Shown here: one piece after another, positions 51,210-59,509 of the stretch | Numbering within the stretch: the first letter of the stretch is position 1 | Layout of the letters: each line of letters begins with the position of its first letter | Assembly: GCF_000633595.2 (NCBI RefSeq) | Contig: NZ_JIBU02000005.1 | Location: 1-64,000 of the forward strand | Length of the DNA: 64,000 nt | Reading direction: 5' to 3' | DNA from: Clostridium drakei | GTDB lineage: Bacteria > Bacillota > Clostridia > Clostridiales > Clostridiaceae | The notes under the pieces: generated by a model | Told to the model about the DNA's origin: nothing | Databases searched by the model: none | The model's input: only the letters and a program-made list of their open reading frames with translations | Position numbers and translations under genes: made by a program

Positions 51210-51854
51210 ATGTTTTTAAAATTGTGGAAAAAATATTCGTTTATATTGTTAATAGCTTTTGTATTAATTGGATTGATTGATTTAAGATTTGCAATAGTAG
51301 CTGCTATTTGTATGATAGCACCTATAATTGTATCTATATTTAGAGGAAGATTTTGGTGTGGCAATTTATGTCCAAGGGGAAACTTTTATGACAATATAGT
51401 TTCTAAATTTAGTAACAAAAGAAAAGTGCCAAAGTTTTTAAAATCCAATTATTTTAGAATTATACTTATGATATTTATGTTAACAATGTTTACACTTGGA
51501 ATTAAGAAAAATTGGGGAAATCTTTATGGTATTGGTATGGTATTTTATAGAATAATTGTTGTTACTACTATAATAGGAATATTTTTATCTTTGTTTTATA
51601 ATCATAGAACCTGGTGTCACTTTTGTCCTATGGGAACTATAGCGTCTTTTATATCAAGAGTGAGAAAAAATAAAAAAGTATTACAAGTATCTTCTAGCTG
51701 TGTATCGTGTAAATTATGTGAGAAAAAGTGTTCACTTGGAATAATTCCTTATGAATATAAAGGAGATTTATTAAGTCATCCTGATTGCATACAGTGTGGA
51801 AAATGTGTTACAGCATGTCCTAAAAAATCAATAGGATATGATAAAGTGGGTTAA
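51210..51854 (+). CDS. membrane ferredoxin (NapH/CcoG-like 4Fe-4S protein)
   Basis: A 214-aa protein with four membrane helices (about 8-40, 72-92, 108-130) and motifs WCGNLCPRGNFYDN (near 50) and WCHFCPMGTIASF (near 141) that are typical of NapH/NosR/RdxA-type electron carriers, followed by a soluble 2[4Fe-4S] domain (CVSCKLCEKKCSLGII; CIQCGKCVTACPKKSIG). It passes electrons across or along the membrane; the partner is unknown. It shares its operator with the HesB-like selenoprotein operon and has a broken paralogous 5' copy at 35.3 kb. Confidence 0.88.
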   Translation: MFLKLWKKYSFILLIAFVLIGLIDLRFAIVAAICMIAPIIVSIFRGRFWCGNLCPRGNFYDNIVSKFSNKRKVPKFLKSNYFRIILMIFMLTMFTLGIKKNWGNLYGIGMVFYRIIVVTTIIGIFLSLFYNHRTWCHFCPMGTIASFISRVRKNKKVLQVSSSCVSCKLCEKKCSLGIIPYEYKGDLLSHPDCIQCGKCVTACPKKSIGYDKVG

Positions 51855-51999
51855 TAACGCTAGAAAGTATACAAAAGAGTTGATGATAAACATAAAAGAA
51901 AAATACGGAACAGAACTTTGCAGGGATTTAAAGAAAAGTGGCATCAGTTGTGTTGAAATTATAGATTATACTTATGAAACTTTAAATAAAATATTATAG
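51838..51999 (+). CDS. small ORF, possible C_GCAxxG_C_C family tail
   Basis: A 53-codon frame overlapping the ferredoxin stop by 17 bases. The segment KELMINIKEKYGTELCRDLKKSG plus a later Cys (ISCVEIIDYTYETLNKIL) resembles the C-terminal third of C_GCAxxG_C_C proteins such as the one at 62.4 kb. The N-terminal cysteine motif is lost. AGGA lies only four bases before the ATG, so translation may be weak; it could be a remnant. Confidence 0.4.
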   Translation: MIKWVNNARKYTKELMINIKEKYGTELCRDLKKSGISCVEIIDYTYETLNKIL

Positions 52000-52048
52000 T
52001 TATTAAGACGAGGAGTAAATAGAAATTGGGGTAGGATAGGTTATTATT

Positions 52049-52080
52049 AAGTGACTCGTACACTCAGGTGGAGGTTGCTT
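52049..52080 (-). repeat. dispersed repeat copy 3 (partial, inverted)
   Basis: The reverse complement of this segment (AAGCAACCTCCACCTGAGTG and on) matches the end of the repeat at 50210-50242 with a few changes. Confidence 0.6.
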
Positions 52081-52155
52081 ATAGAAAATACATATCTTAC
52101 CCTAATTTTTAATTAACTATTGAAAGTACTAATTTTAAATGATACTATAATGTTA

Positions 52156-52170
52156 GTAAACCGGTTTCTA
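52156..52170. promoter_or_regulatory. LacI-family operator at its own promoter
   Basis: GTAAACCGGTTTCTA with the palindromic core AAACCGGTTT, five bases after a TATAAT (52146-52151). The identical 15-mer recurs before the KDG kinase gene. Binding here would stop transcription of the lacI-type gene itself. Confidence 0.85.
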
Positions 52171-52188
52171 AAAGAAGAGGTGATATAC

Positions 52189-53211
52189 ATAAAACCTGAG
52201 AAAAAAATTGTAATTGACGATGTGGCTAAAAAGGTAGGAGTGTCTAAATCAACAGTATCCAGATATTTAAATGGAAAATTTGAATATATGTCACAAAAGA
52301 CTAGAAAAAATATCGAAAAGGTAATTGATGAATTAAATTATAAACCAAATAGTATAGCTAGAAGTTTAAAACTTAAGAAGAGTATGCTTATACAAGTTAT
52401 AATTGCAGATTTGACCAATCCGTTTTCATCTTTGTTAATAAAAGGTGTGGATGATGAATGTGGAAAATATGGATATAATGTTATAATAGCTAATACAAAT
52501 AATGATAAGGATAAGGAAAGAGAATATCTTCTTTCACTTACATCCAAGAATATAGACGGATTGATAATAAATGGGACTGGATATAACGGAAAATTACTAA
52601 AAGATATATTAGATCAAGGTATTCCAGTTGTGACTATGGACAGAATTATAGATGATAATATATTTGATTCTGTTACAAGTAATAACTACGATATGACATT
52701 TAAAACTACAAATTATTTAATTGATTCTGGATTTGAAAATGTAGCATTATTTACCCAACATGTAGATAAGATAAGTGTAAGGATTGAGAGAGAAAAAGCG
52801 TTTTTGGATGCTTGTAATAACAAATTAAATGGTTCCAATTTTAATGTTTATACTATAGATAGACATGATACAGGAAGCGTGGAACTTGATTTGTTCGATT
52901 TCTTAAATAATTATAAGGGAAGTAAGGCAATATTTGCTATTAATGGAGTAGTGCTTTTAAATGTATTGCAGCTTATAAATAAATTTAATTTAAAAATACC
53001 TGAGGATGTAGGAATTTGTGGATATGATAACTGGGGATGGGCATCTTTGATATCACCAGGAATCACTACTATATCACAGCCATCTTATGACATTGGAATG
53101 ACGTCAGCAAAGATACTTTTAGATAGAGTAAAGCATGGTAAAGGCGAGCAAAATACATGTATTTATTTAAATTCTAAGCTTGAAATAAGAGAATCTACTG
53201 TACCTAAGTAA
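52189..53211 (+). CDS. LacI-family regulator of hexonate use (KdgR-like)
   Basis: About 340 aa: helix-turn-helix VIDDVAKKVGVSKSTVSRYLNG, hinge NSIARSLKLKK, and a periplasmic-binding-like domain (IQVIIADLTNPFSSLLIKGVDDE; GICGYDNWGWASLISPGITTISQPSYDIG). The start is unusual: the ribosome site GAGGTGAT is followed at the right distance by ATA (52189), not ATG. An ATG at 52150 overlaps the -10 box and lies ahead of the operator, and a GTG at 52180 is inside the ribosome site. It sits upstream of kdgK, whose promoter carries the same operator. Confidence 0.85.
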   Translation: MKPEKKIVIDDVAKKVGVSKSTVSRYLNGKFEYMSQKTRKNIEKVIDELNYKPNSIARSLKLKKSMLIQVIIADLTNPFSSLLIKGVDDECGKYGYNVIIANTNNDKDKEREYLLSLTSKNIDGLIINGTGYNGKLLKDILDQGIPVVTMDRIIDDNIFDSVTSNNYDMTFKTTNYLIDSGFENVALFTQHVDKISVRIEREKAFLDACNNKLNGSNFNVYTIDRHDTGSVELDLFDFLNNYKGSKAIFAINGVVLLNVLQLINKFNLKIPEDVGICGYDNWGWASLISPGITTISQPSYDIGMTSAKILLDRVKHGKGEQNTCIYLNSKLEIRESTVPK

Positions 53212-53228
53212 ACTTTTATATAGCAAAT

Positions 53229-53243
53229 GTAAACCGGTTTCTA
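53229..53243. promoter_or_regulatory. LacI-family operator before kdgK
   Basis: Second exact copy of GTAAACCGGTTTCTA, 47 bases before the kdgK start and directly after the regulator gene. Confidence 0.85.
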
Positions 53244-53289
53244 TAAAATACATTGAAGTGTATAAATTAATAAAAATGGAGGGTATATA

Positions 53290-54243
53290 ATGAACGAATT
53301 TTTAACTATTGGAGAGCCATTGACATTATTTGGTGCCAATGGAGAAAGTGAAATTGATAAAGAACTAAAAGATGTGAAATTTTATGAAAAGTTTTTAGCG
53401 GGAGCAGAAGTTAATGTATGTGTTGGACTCTCAAGACTTGGACATTCTACACAATATATTACTAAAATAGGACAAGATCCTTTTGGATATTTTATAAAAG
53501 AAAGCTTAAAAAAAGAAAAAATAGGAACAGATTTTATAAGAGAAACTGATGAATATTTTACTGGTTATCAATTGAAATCAAAAGTTAGTCATGGAGATCC
53601 AAAAATATTTTATTTTAGGAAGAATTCTGCAGCATCTCATTTTTTAACAGAGGATTTGAAAATGCTTGATACAAGTGAATTAAAGCATGTTCATTTAACA
53701 GGCATATTTCCAGCACTATCTAAAAGTTGTAGAGAGTCTGTTTATAAATTGTTAGAGATTGCTAAGAAAAATAATATTACAATTACATTTGACCCAAATT
53801 TAAGATTACCTCTATGGAAAGATAAAGAAGAAATGAAACATGTAATAAATGATATAGCATTTAAAAGCGATATTGTGCTTCCAGGAATAAGCGAAGGATT
53901 AATATTGACAGGAAGTGATAATCCAGATGATATTGCAGATTTTTATTTAGATAAGGGAGTTAAGACTGTTATTATAAAACTTGGCAGCAAAGGTGCTTAT
54001 GTGAAGTCTAAAGATGATTCATTTACAGTAGATGGGTTTAACGTAGAAAAAGTTGTAGACACAGTAGGGGCAGGAGATGGCTTTGCAGTTGGTCTCATAA
54101 GTGGATTGTTGGAAGGCTTAGATATTAAAGAGTCAGTGCAGAGAGGAAATGCTATAGGAGCACTTGCTGTAATGTCTGCAGGGGATAATGATGGTTATCC
54201 AGATAAAGTTCATCTTGATGAATTTGTAAGTAAAAATAAATAG
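53290..54243 (+). CDS. kdgK: 2-keto-3-deoxygluconate kinase (PfkB family)
   Basis: A 317-aa ribokinase-family enzyme. N-terminal FLTIGEPLTLFGANGES, substrate region FLAGAEVNVCVGLSRLGHSTQYITKIG, and the C-terminal PfkB signature VDTVGAGDGFAVGLISG with catalytic Asp (near 256). It phosphorylates KDG made by mannonate dehydratase to KDPG, the substrate of the aldolase at 61.1 kb. GGAGGG ribosome site. Preceded by a LacI operator and followed by a strong terminator. Confidence 0.88.
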   Translation: MNEFLTIGEPLTLFGANGESEIDKELKDVKFYEKFLAGAEVNVCVGLSRLGHSTQYITKIGQDPFGYFIKESLKKEKIGTDFIRETDEYFTGYQLKSKVSHGDPKIFYFRKNSAASHFLTEDLKMLDTSELKHVHLTGIFPALSKSCRESVYKLLEIAKKNNITITFDPNLRLPLWKDKEEMKHVINDIAFKSDIVLPGISEGLILTGSDNPDDIADFYLDKGVKTVIIKLGSKGAYVKSKDDSFTVDGFNVEKVVDTVGAGDGFAVGLISGLLEGLDIKESVQRGNAIGALAVMSAGDNDGYPDKVHLDEFVSKNK

Positions 54244-54247
54244 AGTT

Positions 54248-54281
54248 AAAAATATGTTTATTTTAAAATAAACATATTTTT
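54248..54281. terminator. terminator of kdgK
   Basis: A continuous 34-base perfect palindrome (arms 54248-54264 and 54265-54281) ending in TTTTT. Confidence 0.85.
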
Positions 54282-54302
54282 GCATTATTTTAGTAAAATA
54301 TA

Positions 54303-54391
54303 TTGAATTTATGAAAGTGTATGCTATAATAAAAACATAACTACCATACAAGTATGGTTGTATGGTAGTATGGTAGTATAGTAGTATGGTT
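54303..54391 (+). promoter_or_regulatory. gntR promoter with five 8-bp tandem repeats
   Basis: TTGAAT (54303-54308), 16 bases, TATAAT (54325-54330). Just downstream are five head-to-tail copies of GTATGG(T/A)(T/A)-type units (54352-54391): GTATGGTT, GTATGGTA, GTATGGTA, GTATAGTA, GTATGGTT. The first also forms a palindrome with ACCATAC at 54342-54348. The array may be a multi-site operator for the GntR protein. Confidence 0.75.
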
Positions 54392-54420
54392 ACATGATTA
54401 AAAAAAAGGAGAATTAATAA

Positions 54421-55092
54421 ATGATTCTTGAGACAGGAAAAAAGTTAACAAGTAAAAGGTTATATCAAATTTTAAAAGAAGAGATTATAAAATTGCATTT
54501 AAAGCCAGGACTTACTATTTCTGAGAAAGGTATTTCAGAAAAGTTTGATGTAAGTAGAACTCCGGTTAGGGAAGCGTTTTTACTTTTATCTCAAGAAGGT
54601 CTATTAGATGTATATCCACAAAAAGGAACTTTTGTTTCACTTATTGATTTGGACGTTGTAGAGGAAGCAAGATTTTTGCGTGAACATGTTGAAAGAGCAG
54701 TAGTTAAACTTGCGTGTAATAAGTTTCCAGAAGAAAAAATATTTTTTCTTGAAATGAATCTGAAAGTTCAAAAAATGTGTATGGATAAAAATGACTATAC
54801 AGGATTTTTTCAAGCAGATGAGGAATTTCATAAGACAATTTTTGAAGGTTGCAATAAAAAAAGAACTTGGGACACAATTTGTCAAGTTGAAGCAGATTTT
54901 CAACGTATTCGTGTACTATCATTGTCTTTAAAGTTAAAATTAGGTAATGTATATTCACAACACCTGGTAATTACAGATGCAATAAGAAATAAAAATTTGG
55001 ATATAGCTGATAAAGTTATGAGAGAACACTTGACTATGGTTAATTTCGATTCAGTTAAATTAAAAGAAAAGTACCAGGAATATTTTAAATAA
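54421..55092 (+). CDS. GntR-family regulator (FCD type)
   Basis: A 223-aa regulator: winged helix (SKRLYQILKEEIIKLHLKPGLTISEKGISEKFDVSRTPVREAFLLLSQEGLLDVYPQKGTFV is the full family pattern, residues 11-73) and an all-helical FCD ligand domain with metal-type residues (DEEFHKTIF; HLVITDAI; REHL). Members of this type (UxuR, ExuR, GntR) control uronate and hexonate genes, which fits the fructuronate reductase gene that follows. Confidence 0.9.
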   Translation: MILETGKKLTSKRLYQILKEEIIKLHLKPGLTISEKGISEKFDVSRTPVREAFLLLSQEGLLDVYPQKGTFVSLIDLDVVEEARFLREHVERAVVKLACNKFPEEKIFFLEMNLKVQKMCMDKNDYTGFFQADEEFHKTIFEGCNKKRTWDTICQVEADFQRIRVLSLSLKLKLGNVYSQHLVITDAIRNKNLDIADKVMREHLTMVNFDSVKLKEKYQEYFK

Positions 55093-55128
55093 ATATATAA
55101 GCTTATAAGTTTATATATTTAGGTTATA

Positions 55129-55222
55129 TGCAAACGTTATTATTAAAAAAAGAGATTTGTCAAGAATATTCTAAAATGGGATATGAGTATTCTTGACAAA
55201 ATCTCAAAGTAAAAAATTATAC
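55129..55222 (+). promoter_or_regulatory. uxuB control region: cre-like site, long dyad and promoter
   Basis: TGCAAACGTTATTA (55129-55142) matches the CcpA cre consensus but for one position. A long dyad (55152-55168 with 55188-55205, core TTGTCAAGAAT/ATTCTTGACAA) follows, whose right arm contains TTGACA (55193-55198) as a -35 box, with TTATAC (55217-55222) as -10 (18-base spacer). It could work as gntR terminator and uxuB operator at once. Confidence 0.5.
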
Positions 55223-55357
55223 AAAATATATTATATCACAATTCTAAAAGAATATATATTCTTTTAGAGGTTATTAAATGGTTATTTAAAGGAGGCTTGA
55301 TAAAAATAAGTTATAAAAAATTGTACAAAGTAAATATTTCAGAAAGAAGGTAGTAAT

Positions 55358-56968
55358 GTGGATTTAAATAAGGAAGGTATAAAAAGAAAAGCTGAATGGG
55401 ATAAAGCAAGTATAAGTTTACCTCAATTTGATTATGATGAAATGTGCAAAAAAACCATAGAAAATCCAAAATGGGTTCACTTTGGATCAGGTAATATTTT
55501 CAGAGGGTTTATAGCTGCACTTCAGCAAAAACTTTTAAATTCAAAAAAGGCTGATACTGGAATTGTTGCAGTGGAAACCTATGATTATGAGATCATAGAT
55601 AAAATATATACGCCCTATGATAATTTGAGCCTTCAAGTAATTATGAATCCGGATGGAAAGCTAAGTAATACTGTAATAGCAAGCATTGGAGAAAGTATTC
55701 CTGCAGATACTAAAAGAAAAGAAAATTGGAAAAGACTTAATGAAATATTCTCAAATCCTTCCCTTCAAATGATAAGCTTTACTATAACTGAGAAGGGATA
55801 TAAGTTAAAAAATTTAACTGGAAACTTTATAGATGAAGTAGGTGAAGATATAAAGAATGGACCAGTTAAGCCTAGAAATGTAATTTCTAAAGTTACATCA
55901 CTCTTATATACAAGATTTAAATCAGGAGAGCATCCAATTGCAGTAGTTAGTATGGATAACTGCTCTCATAATGGAGAAAAATTGTATAATTCCATTAATA
56001 CAATTGCAAATGAGTGGGGTAAAAATAAATTAGTTGAAAAGGAATTCATTGACTACATAAATAATGAAAAAAAAGTTACATTCCCTTGGAGTATGATAGA
56101 TAAAATTACACCAAGGCCTTCTGATAAAGTTAAGAAGTTACTTAATTCAATTGGACTAAATAATGTTGATCCTGTTATAACAAGCAAAAATACTTATATA
56201 GCACCCTTTGTAAATGCTGAGGGACCTCAGTATCTTGTTATTGAAAATAATTTTCCAAATGGACGTATGCCTCTTGAAGATGCAGGAGTATATTTTACAA
56301 ATAGAGAAACAGTAGAAAAAGTTGAGAGAATGAAAGTATGTACATGCCTTAATCCTCTTCATACATCCATGGCTGTATTTGGATGTTTACTTGGATATAC
56401 TTTGATTGCAGATGAAATGAAAGATGATTGCATTTCAAAACTTATAAAAAAAATAGGATATGATGAAGGAATGCCTGTTGTTACAAATCCTGGAATAATT
56501 GCTCCAGAAGATTTTATAAGAGAAGTTATCAAAATAAGACTTCCAAATCCATATATACCAGACACTCCACAGAGAATTGCAACTGATACATCACAAAAAG
56601 TTGGAATAAGATTTGGAGAGACAATTAAGGAATATGTAAAAAGAGATGATTTAGATCCAAAATCTTTGAAATATATACCTCTTGTTATTGCAGGGTGGTG
56701 TAGATATATGCTTGGCATAGATGATAAAGGTGAAAAATTTGAAATTAGCTCAGATCCACTTTTAGAAACGCTGAAAAAATATTTAGCTGCTGTTGAAATT
56801 GGAGAAAAGTATGTATATGGAACCTTGAAACCAATACTTTCAAATGAAGATATATTTGGTTTAGACCTTTATAAAGCTGGACTTGGAGATGAGATTGAAG
56901 ATTATTTTGCTGAAATGATTACGGGAAATGGTGCAGTTAGAAACACACTCAAAAAATATTTAAATTGA
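55358..56968 (+). CDS. uxuB: fructuronate reductase (mannitol dehydrogenase family)
   Basis: A 536-aa long-chain mannitol dehydrogenase-family enzyme that reduces D-fructuronate to D-mannonate with NADH. Rossmann part VHFGSGNIFRGFIAALQQKL (about 36-55), family signature VVSMDNCSHNGEKLYNSI (about 197-214), catalytic region TCLNPLHTSMAVFGCLLGY (about 330) and C-terminal helical domain. The length is above the usual 480-500. It starts with GTG after AGAAGG. The mannonate dehydratase gene follows at 27 bases, which fixes the pathway direction. Confidence 0.92.
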   Translation: MDLNKEGIKRKAEWDKASISLPQFDYDEMCKKTIENPKWVHFGSGNIFRGFIAALQQKLLNSKKADTGIVAVETYDYEIIDKIYTPYDNLSLQVIMNPDGKLSNTVIASIGESIPADTKRKENWKRLNEIFSNPSLQMISFTITEKGYKLKNLTGNFIDEVGEDIKNGPVKPRNVISKVTSLLYTRFKSGEHPIAVVSMDNCSHNGEKLYNSINTIANEWGKNKLVEKEFIDYINNEKKVTFPWSMIDKITPRPSDKVKKLLNSIGLNNVDPVITSKNTYIAPFVNAEGPQYLVIENNFPNGRMPLEDAGVYFTNRETVEKVERMKVCTCLNPLHTSMAVFGCLLGYTLIADEMKDDCISKLIKKIGYDEGMPVVTNPGIIAPEDFIREVIKIRLPNPYIPDTPQRIATDTSQKVGIRFGETIKEYVKRDDLDPKSLKYIPLVIAGWCRYMLGIDDKGEKFEISSDPLLETLKKYLAAVEIGEKYVYGTLKPILSNEDIFGLDLYKAGLGDEIEDYFAEMITGNGAVRNTLKKYLN

Positions 56969-56994
56969 TAATTAGAGAAAGGAATGTTTTTTTT

Positions 56995-58068
56995 ATGAAG
57001 ATGACATTTAGATGGTTTGGCGAAAATGATGATAGTGTTACACTTGATCAAATACGTCAAATACCCGCAGTTAAAGGAGTTGTAGGATTTTTATCTGATA
57101 TTCCAGTTGGAGAGCTATGGCCTATGGAGCGAATACTTGAATATAAAAAAAATATAGAAGCTCATGGCTTGGAACTTGAAGTTATTGAAAGTGTAAATAT
57201 TCATGAGAATATAAAACTTGGATTACCATCTAGGGATAAGTACATAGAAAACTATAAGGAGACAATAAAAAACTTAGGACAAGCCGGTATAAAAGTAATA
57301 TGCTATAATTTTATGCCAGTGTTTGATTGGCTTAGAACAGATCTTGCGTATAAACTTCCAGATGGATCAGAAGCAATGCTTTATGATGATGATAAATTAA
57401 AAGGATTAGATCCAATTGATCTTGTTAAAAGCACTGAAAAAAATTCTAATGGTTTTTCACTTCCAGGTTGGGAACCAGATAGACTTAAAGAATTGAAAAA
57501 TGTACTAAAATTATATGAAAATGTGGGTGAGGAAAAATTATTTGAAAACTATGAGTATTTCCTTAAAGCAATAATACCAACCTGTGAAAAATATGATGTT
57601 AAGATGGCAGTACATCCAGATGATCCTGCATGGAGTGTATTTGGACTTCCTAGAATAGTGAATTCAAAAGAAAATTTAGAGAGAATAGTAAAAATGGTAG
57701 ATAGTACTTATAATGGTATAACTTTATGTAGTGGAGCCTTAGGATCAAGTACCAAAAACAATATACCTGAACTAATAAGATATTTTGGGGATATGGGAAG
57801 AATACATTTTGCCCATGTTAGAAATATAAAAATACTATCTGAAAAACAATTTCATGAAGTATCACATTTGTCAAGTGATGGATCCTTCGATATGTTTGAG
57901 ATAATGAAGGCATATCATGATATAGGCTTTGAGGGATATATGAGACCTGATCATGGAAGAATGATATGGAATGAAAAGGCAAGACCTGGATATGGCTTGT
58001 ATGACAGAGCACTTGGAGTAACTTATTTAAATGGATTGTGGGAAGCAATCAAAAAAATGAGTAAATAA
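56995..58068 (+). CDS. uxuA: mannonate dehydratase
   Basis: A 357-aa TIM-barrel enzyme that converts D-mannonate to 2-keto-3-deoxygluconate. Family motifs: MTFRWFGENDDSVTLDQIRQIP, VICYNFMPVFDWLRTDL, MAVHPDDPAWSVFGLPRIV with metal-ligand His and Asp, LCSGALGSS with metal-ligand Cys, and HFAHVRN, MRPDHGRMIW near the end. The ATG at 56995 is preferred (AAGGAATG upstream); the longer frame overlaps uxuB. Translated with uxuB. Confidence 0.95.
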   Translation: MKMTFRWFGENDDSVTLDQIRQIPAVKGVVGFLSDIPVGELWPMERILEYKKNIEAHGLELEVIESVNIHENIKLGLPSRDKYIENYKETIKNLGQAGIKVICYNFMPVFDWLRTDLAYKLPDGSEAMLYDDDKLKGLDPIDLVKSTEKNSNGFSLPGWEPDRLKELKNVLKLYENVGEEKLFENYEYFLKAIIPTCEKYDVKMAVHPDDPAWSVFGLPRIVNSKENLERIVKMVDSTYNGITLCSGALGSSTKNNIPELIRYFGDMGRIHFAHVRNIKILSEKQFHEVSHLSSDGSFDMFEIMKAYHDIGFEGYMRPDHGRMIWNEKARPGYGLYDRALGVTYLNGLWEAIKKMSK

Positions 58069-58089
58069 GATTAAGTTTATGAAAAAAAT

Positions 58090-58163
58090 AGGCATTTTAT
58101 ATTCATAAATTGTCACTATAAAGACGGCCATCTTAATATAACAATTTATGAAATAAAATGTCT
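58090..58163. terminator. long palindrome after uxuA
   Basis: Arms of about 24 bases (58090-58113 and 58141-58163, perfect core TTCATAAATTGT/ACAATTTATGAA) around a 27-base loop. There is no long T-run, so it may be a terminator or a repeat; the AAAATGTCT and GCATTTTAT words also occur in the 50.1 kb repeat. Confidence 0.55.
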
Positions 58164-58275
58164 AGAAAATAAAACTTTTTATACAACATTTAAGAATTAT
58201 TTACAGAATTTAGTATAACACAAATTAATTTAAGTAACAAATGTATTAAAAATAATTTATTATTTTTAATATTTA

Positions 58276-58290
58276 TAAAAACGTTTTCTT
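58276..58290. promoter_or_regulatory. cre-like dyad before the Zn-dehydrogenase gene
   Basis: AAAACGTTTT (58278-58287) inside AAAAACGTTTTCTT, a LacI/CcpA-type palindrome about 80 bases before the gene. It differs from the full cre consensus at two outer positions. The other 300 bases of this gap show nothing else apart from the palindrome at 58.1 kb. Confidence 0.45.
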
Positions 58291-58368
58291 ATATAGAATC
58301 TTAAGAAGCATGCATAAATTAGGATAAATAAAAATTTACTAAGTGTATATAAAGGAGAGAAAGAAATT

Positions 58369-59391
58369 ATGAAAACTGCAAGAGTTTATGGAAAAGATGA
58401 TCTTAGATTGGAAGAAGAGGAAATACCTAAAATTACAAAATTAGATGATGTTCTAATAAAAACAAAAAGAGTTGGAATTTGTGGATCTGATGTTCATTTA
58501 TACCATGGTGAAAATCCATTAGCTGTACTACCAAGGGTTATGGGACACGAAGTTGTTGGTGAAGTTGTTGAAATTGGAGATGATGTAAAAAATCTTAATG
58601 TTGGTGATCATGTTGTAATTGAGCCAATTAACTATTGTGGAAAATGTTATGCATGTCGTCATGGTATGCCTAATGTATGTAAGGATCTATCTGTATTTGG
58701 TGTTCATGAAGATGGTGGTATGAGAGAGTATTTCACAGTACCTGAAAAACAATGTCATGTAATGAATAAGAATTTAGATTGGGATACTGCAGTATTAGCT
58801 GAACCATATACAATTGGTGCAAATTCAACAGCACGTGGTGATGTTGGTGTTGGAGATACTGTGCTTATTCAAGGAGCAGGACCTATAGGAATATGTATAC
58901 TTAAATTGGCTAAGATCAAAGGTGCAACAGTAATGATGACAGATGTTGTTGAAGATAAGTTGAAATTTGCTAAAGAAAATGGTGCAGATAGAGTTGTTAA
59001 TGTTGCAAAAGAAGATATTAAAGAGGCAGTTAAAGATTGGACAAATGGAGAAGGTGTAAATAAGGTTATTGACGCAGTTGGATCTCCAAAGACATTTGAG
59101 CTTGGATTTGATTTGGCATCACCAGCTGGTACTATTGTTGCTTTAGGATTTTCTGAGAAAGCATCGCAAATTCCACAGATGCCTATTACTAAAAATCAAT
59201 TAACTGTTGTTGGTACTAGACTACAAGCATATCAATTTGATAATGTTATTCGTTTAATGGAATCTGGAATGTTAAAAAGTGATGGATTAATTACACATAA
59301 ATTTAAATTTGATCAAGTTCAAGAAGCTCTTGATTTCATTGATAAAGATTCTGAGAAGGTTAAAAAAATGATTCTTACTTTTGAAGATTAG
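58369..59391 (+). CDS. zinc-dependent L-gulonate/hexonate 5-dehydrogenase-like enzyme
   Basis: A 340-aa medium-chain zinc alcohol dehydrogenase: catalytic zinc ligands C38 (GICGSD), H60-E61 (MGHEVVGEV), structural zinc cysteines in YCGKCYACRHGMPNVC (89-104), NAD fold IQGAGPIGICIL. The patterns GICGSDVHLYHGENPLAVLPRVMGHE, FGVHEDGGM-EYF and LITHKFKFDQV follow the RspB/L-gulonate 5-dehydrogenase type, which makes fructuronate. That product would enter UxuB-UxuA encoded just upstream. Alternatives are idonate or galactonate dehydrogenase. Confidence 0.82.
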   Translation: MKTARVYGKDDLRLEEEEIPKITKLDDVLIKTKRVGICGSDVHLYHGENPLAVLPRVMGHEVVGEVVEIGDDVKNLNVGDHVVIEPINYCGKCYACRHGMPNVCKDLSVFGVHEDGGMREYFTVPEKQCHVMNKNLDWDTAVLAEPYTIGANSTARGDVGVGDTVLIQGAGPIGICILKLAKIKGATVMMTDVVEDKLKFAKENGADRVVNVAKEDIKEAVKDWTNGEGVNKVIDAVGSPKTFELGFDLASPAGTIVALGFSEKASQIPQMPITKNQLTVVGTRLQAYQFDNVIRLMESGMLKSDGLITHKFKFDQVQEALDFIDKDSEKVKKMILTFED

Positions 59392-59509
59392 TTAAAATTA
59401 CTCTGTATTTGCTAAATCAATTAGGATTAAGGGAGTTTGGAAATTAGGACTAGATATTAGAAAATAAAGTTGAAATTTTTTTATAAATAGTGAGGAAGGT
59501 GTAGTAAAA

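Noticed and set aside
54248-54281. Operator role for the 34-base palindrome after kdgK
   Set aside because: Perfect stem with T tail directly after a stop codon fits a terminator better.
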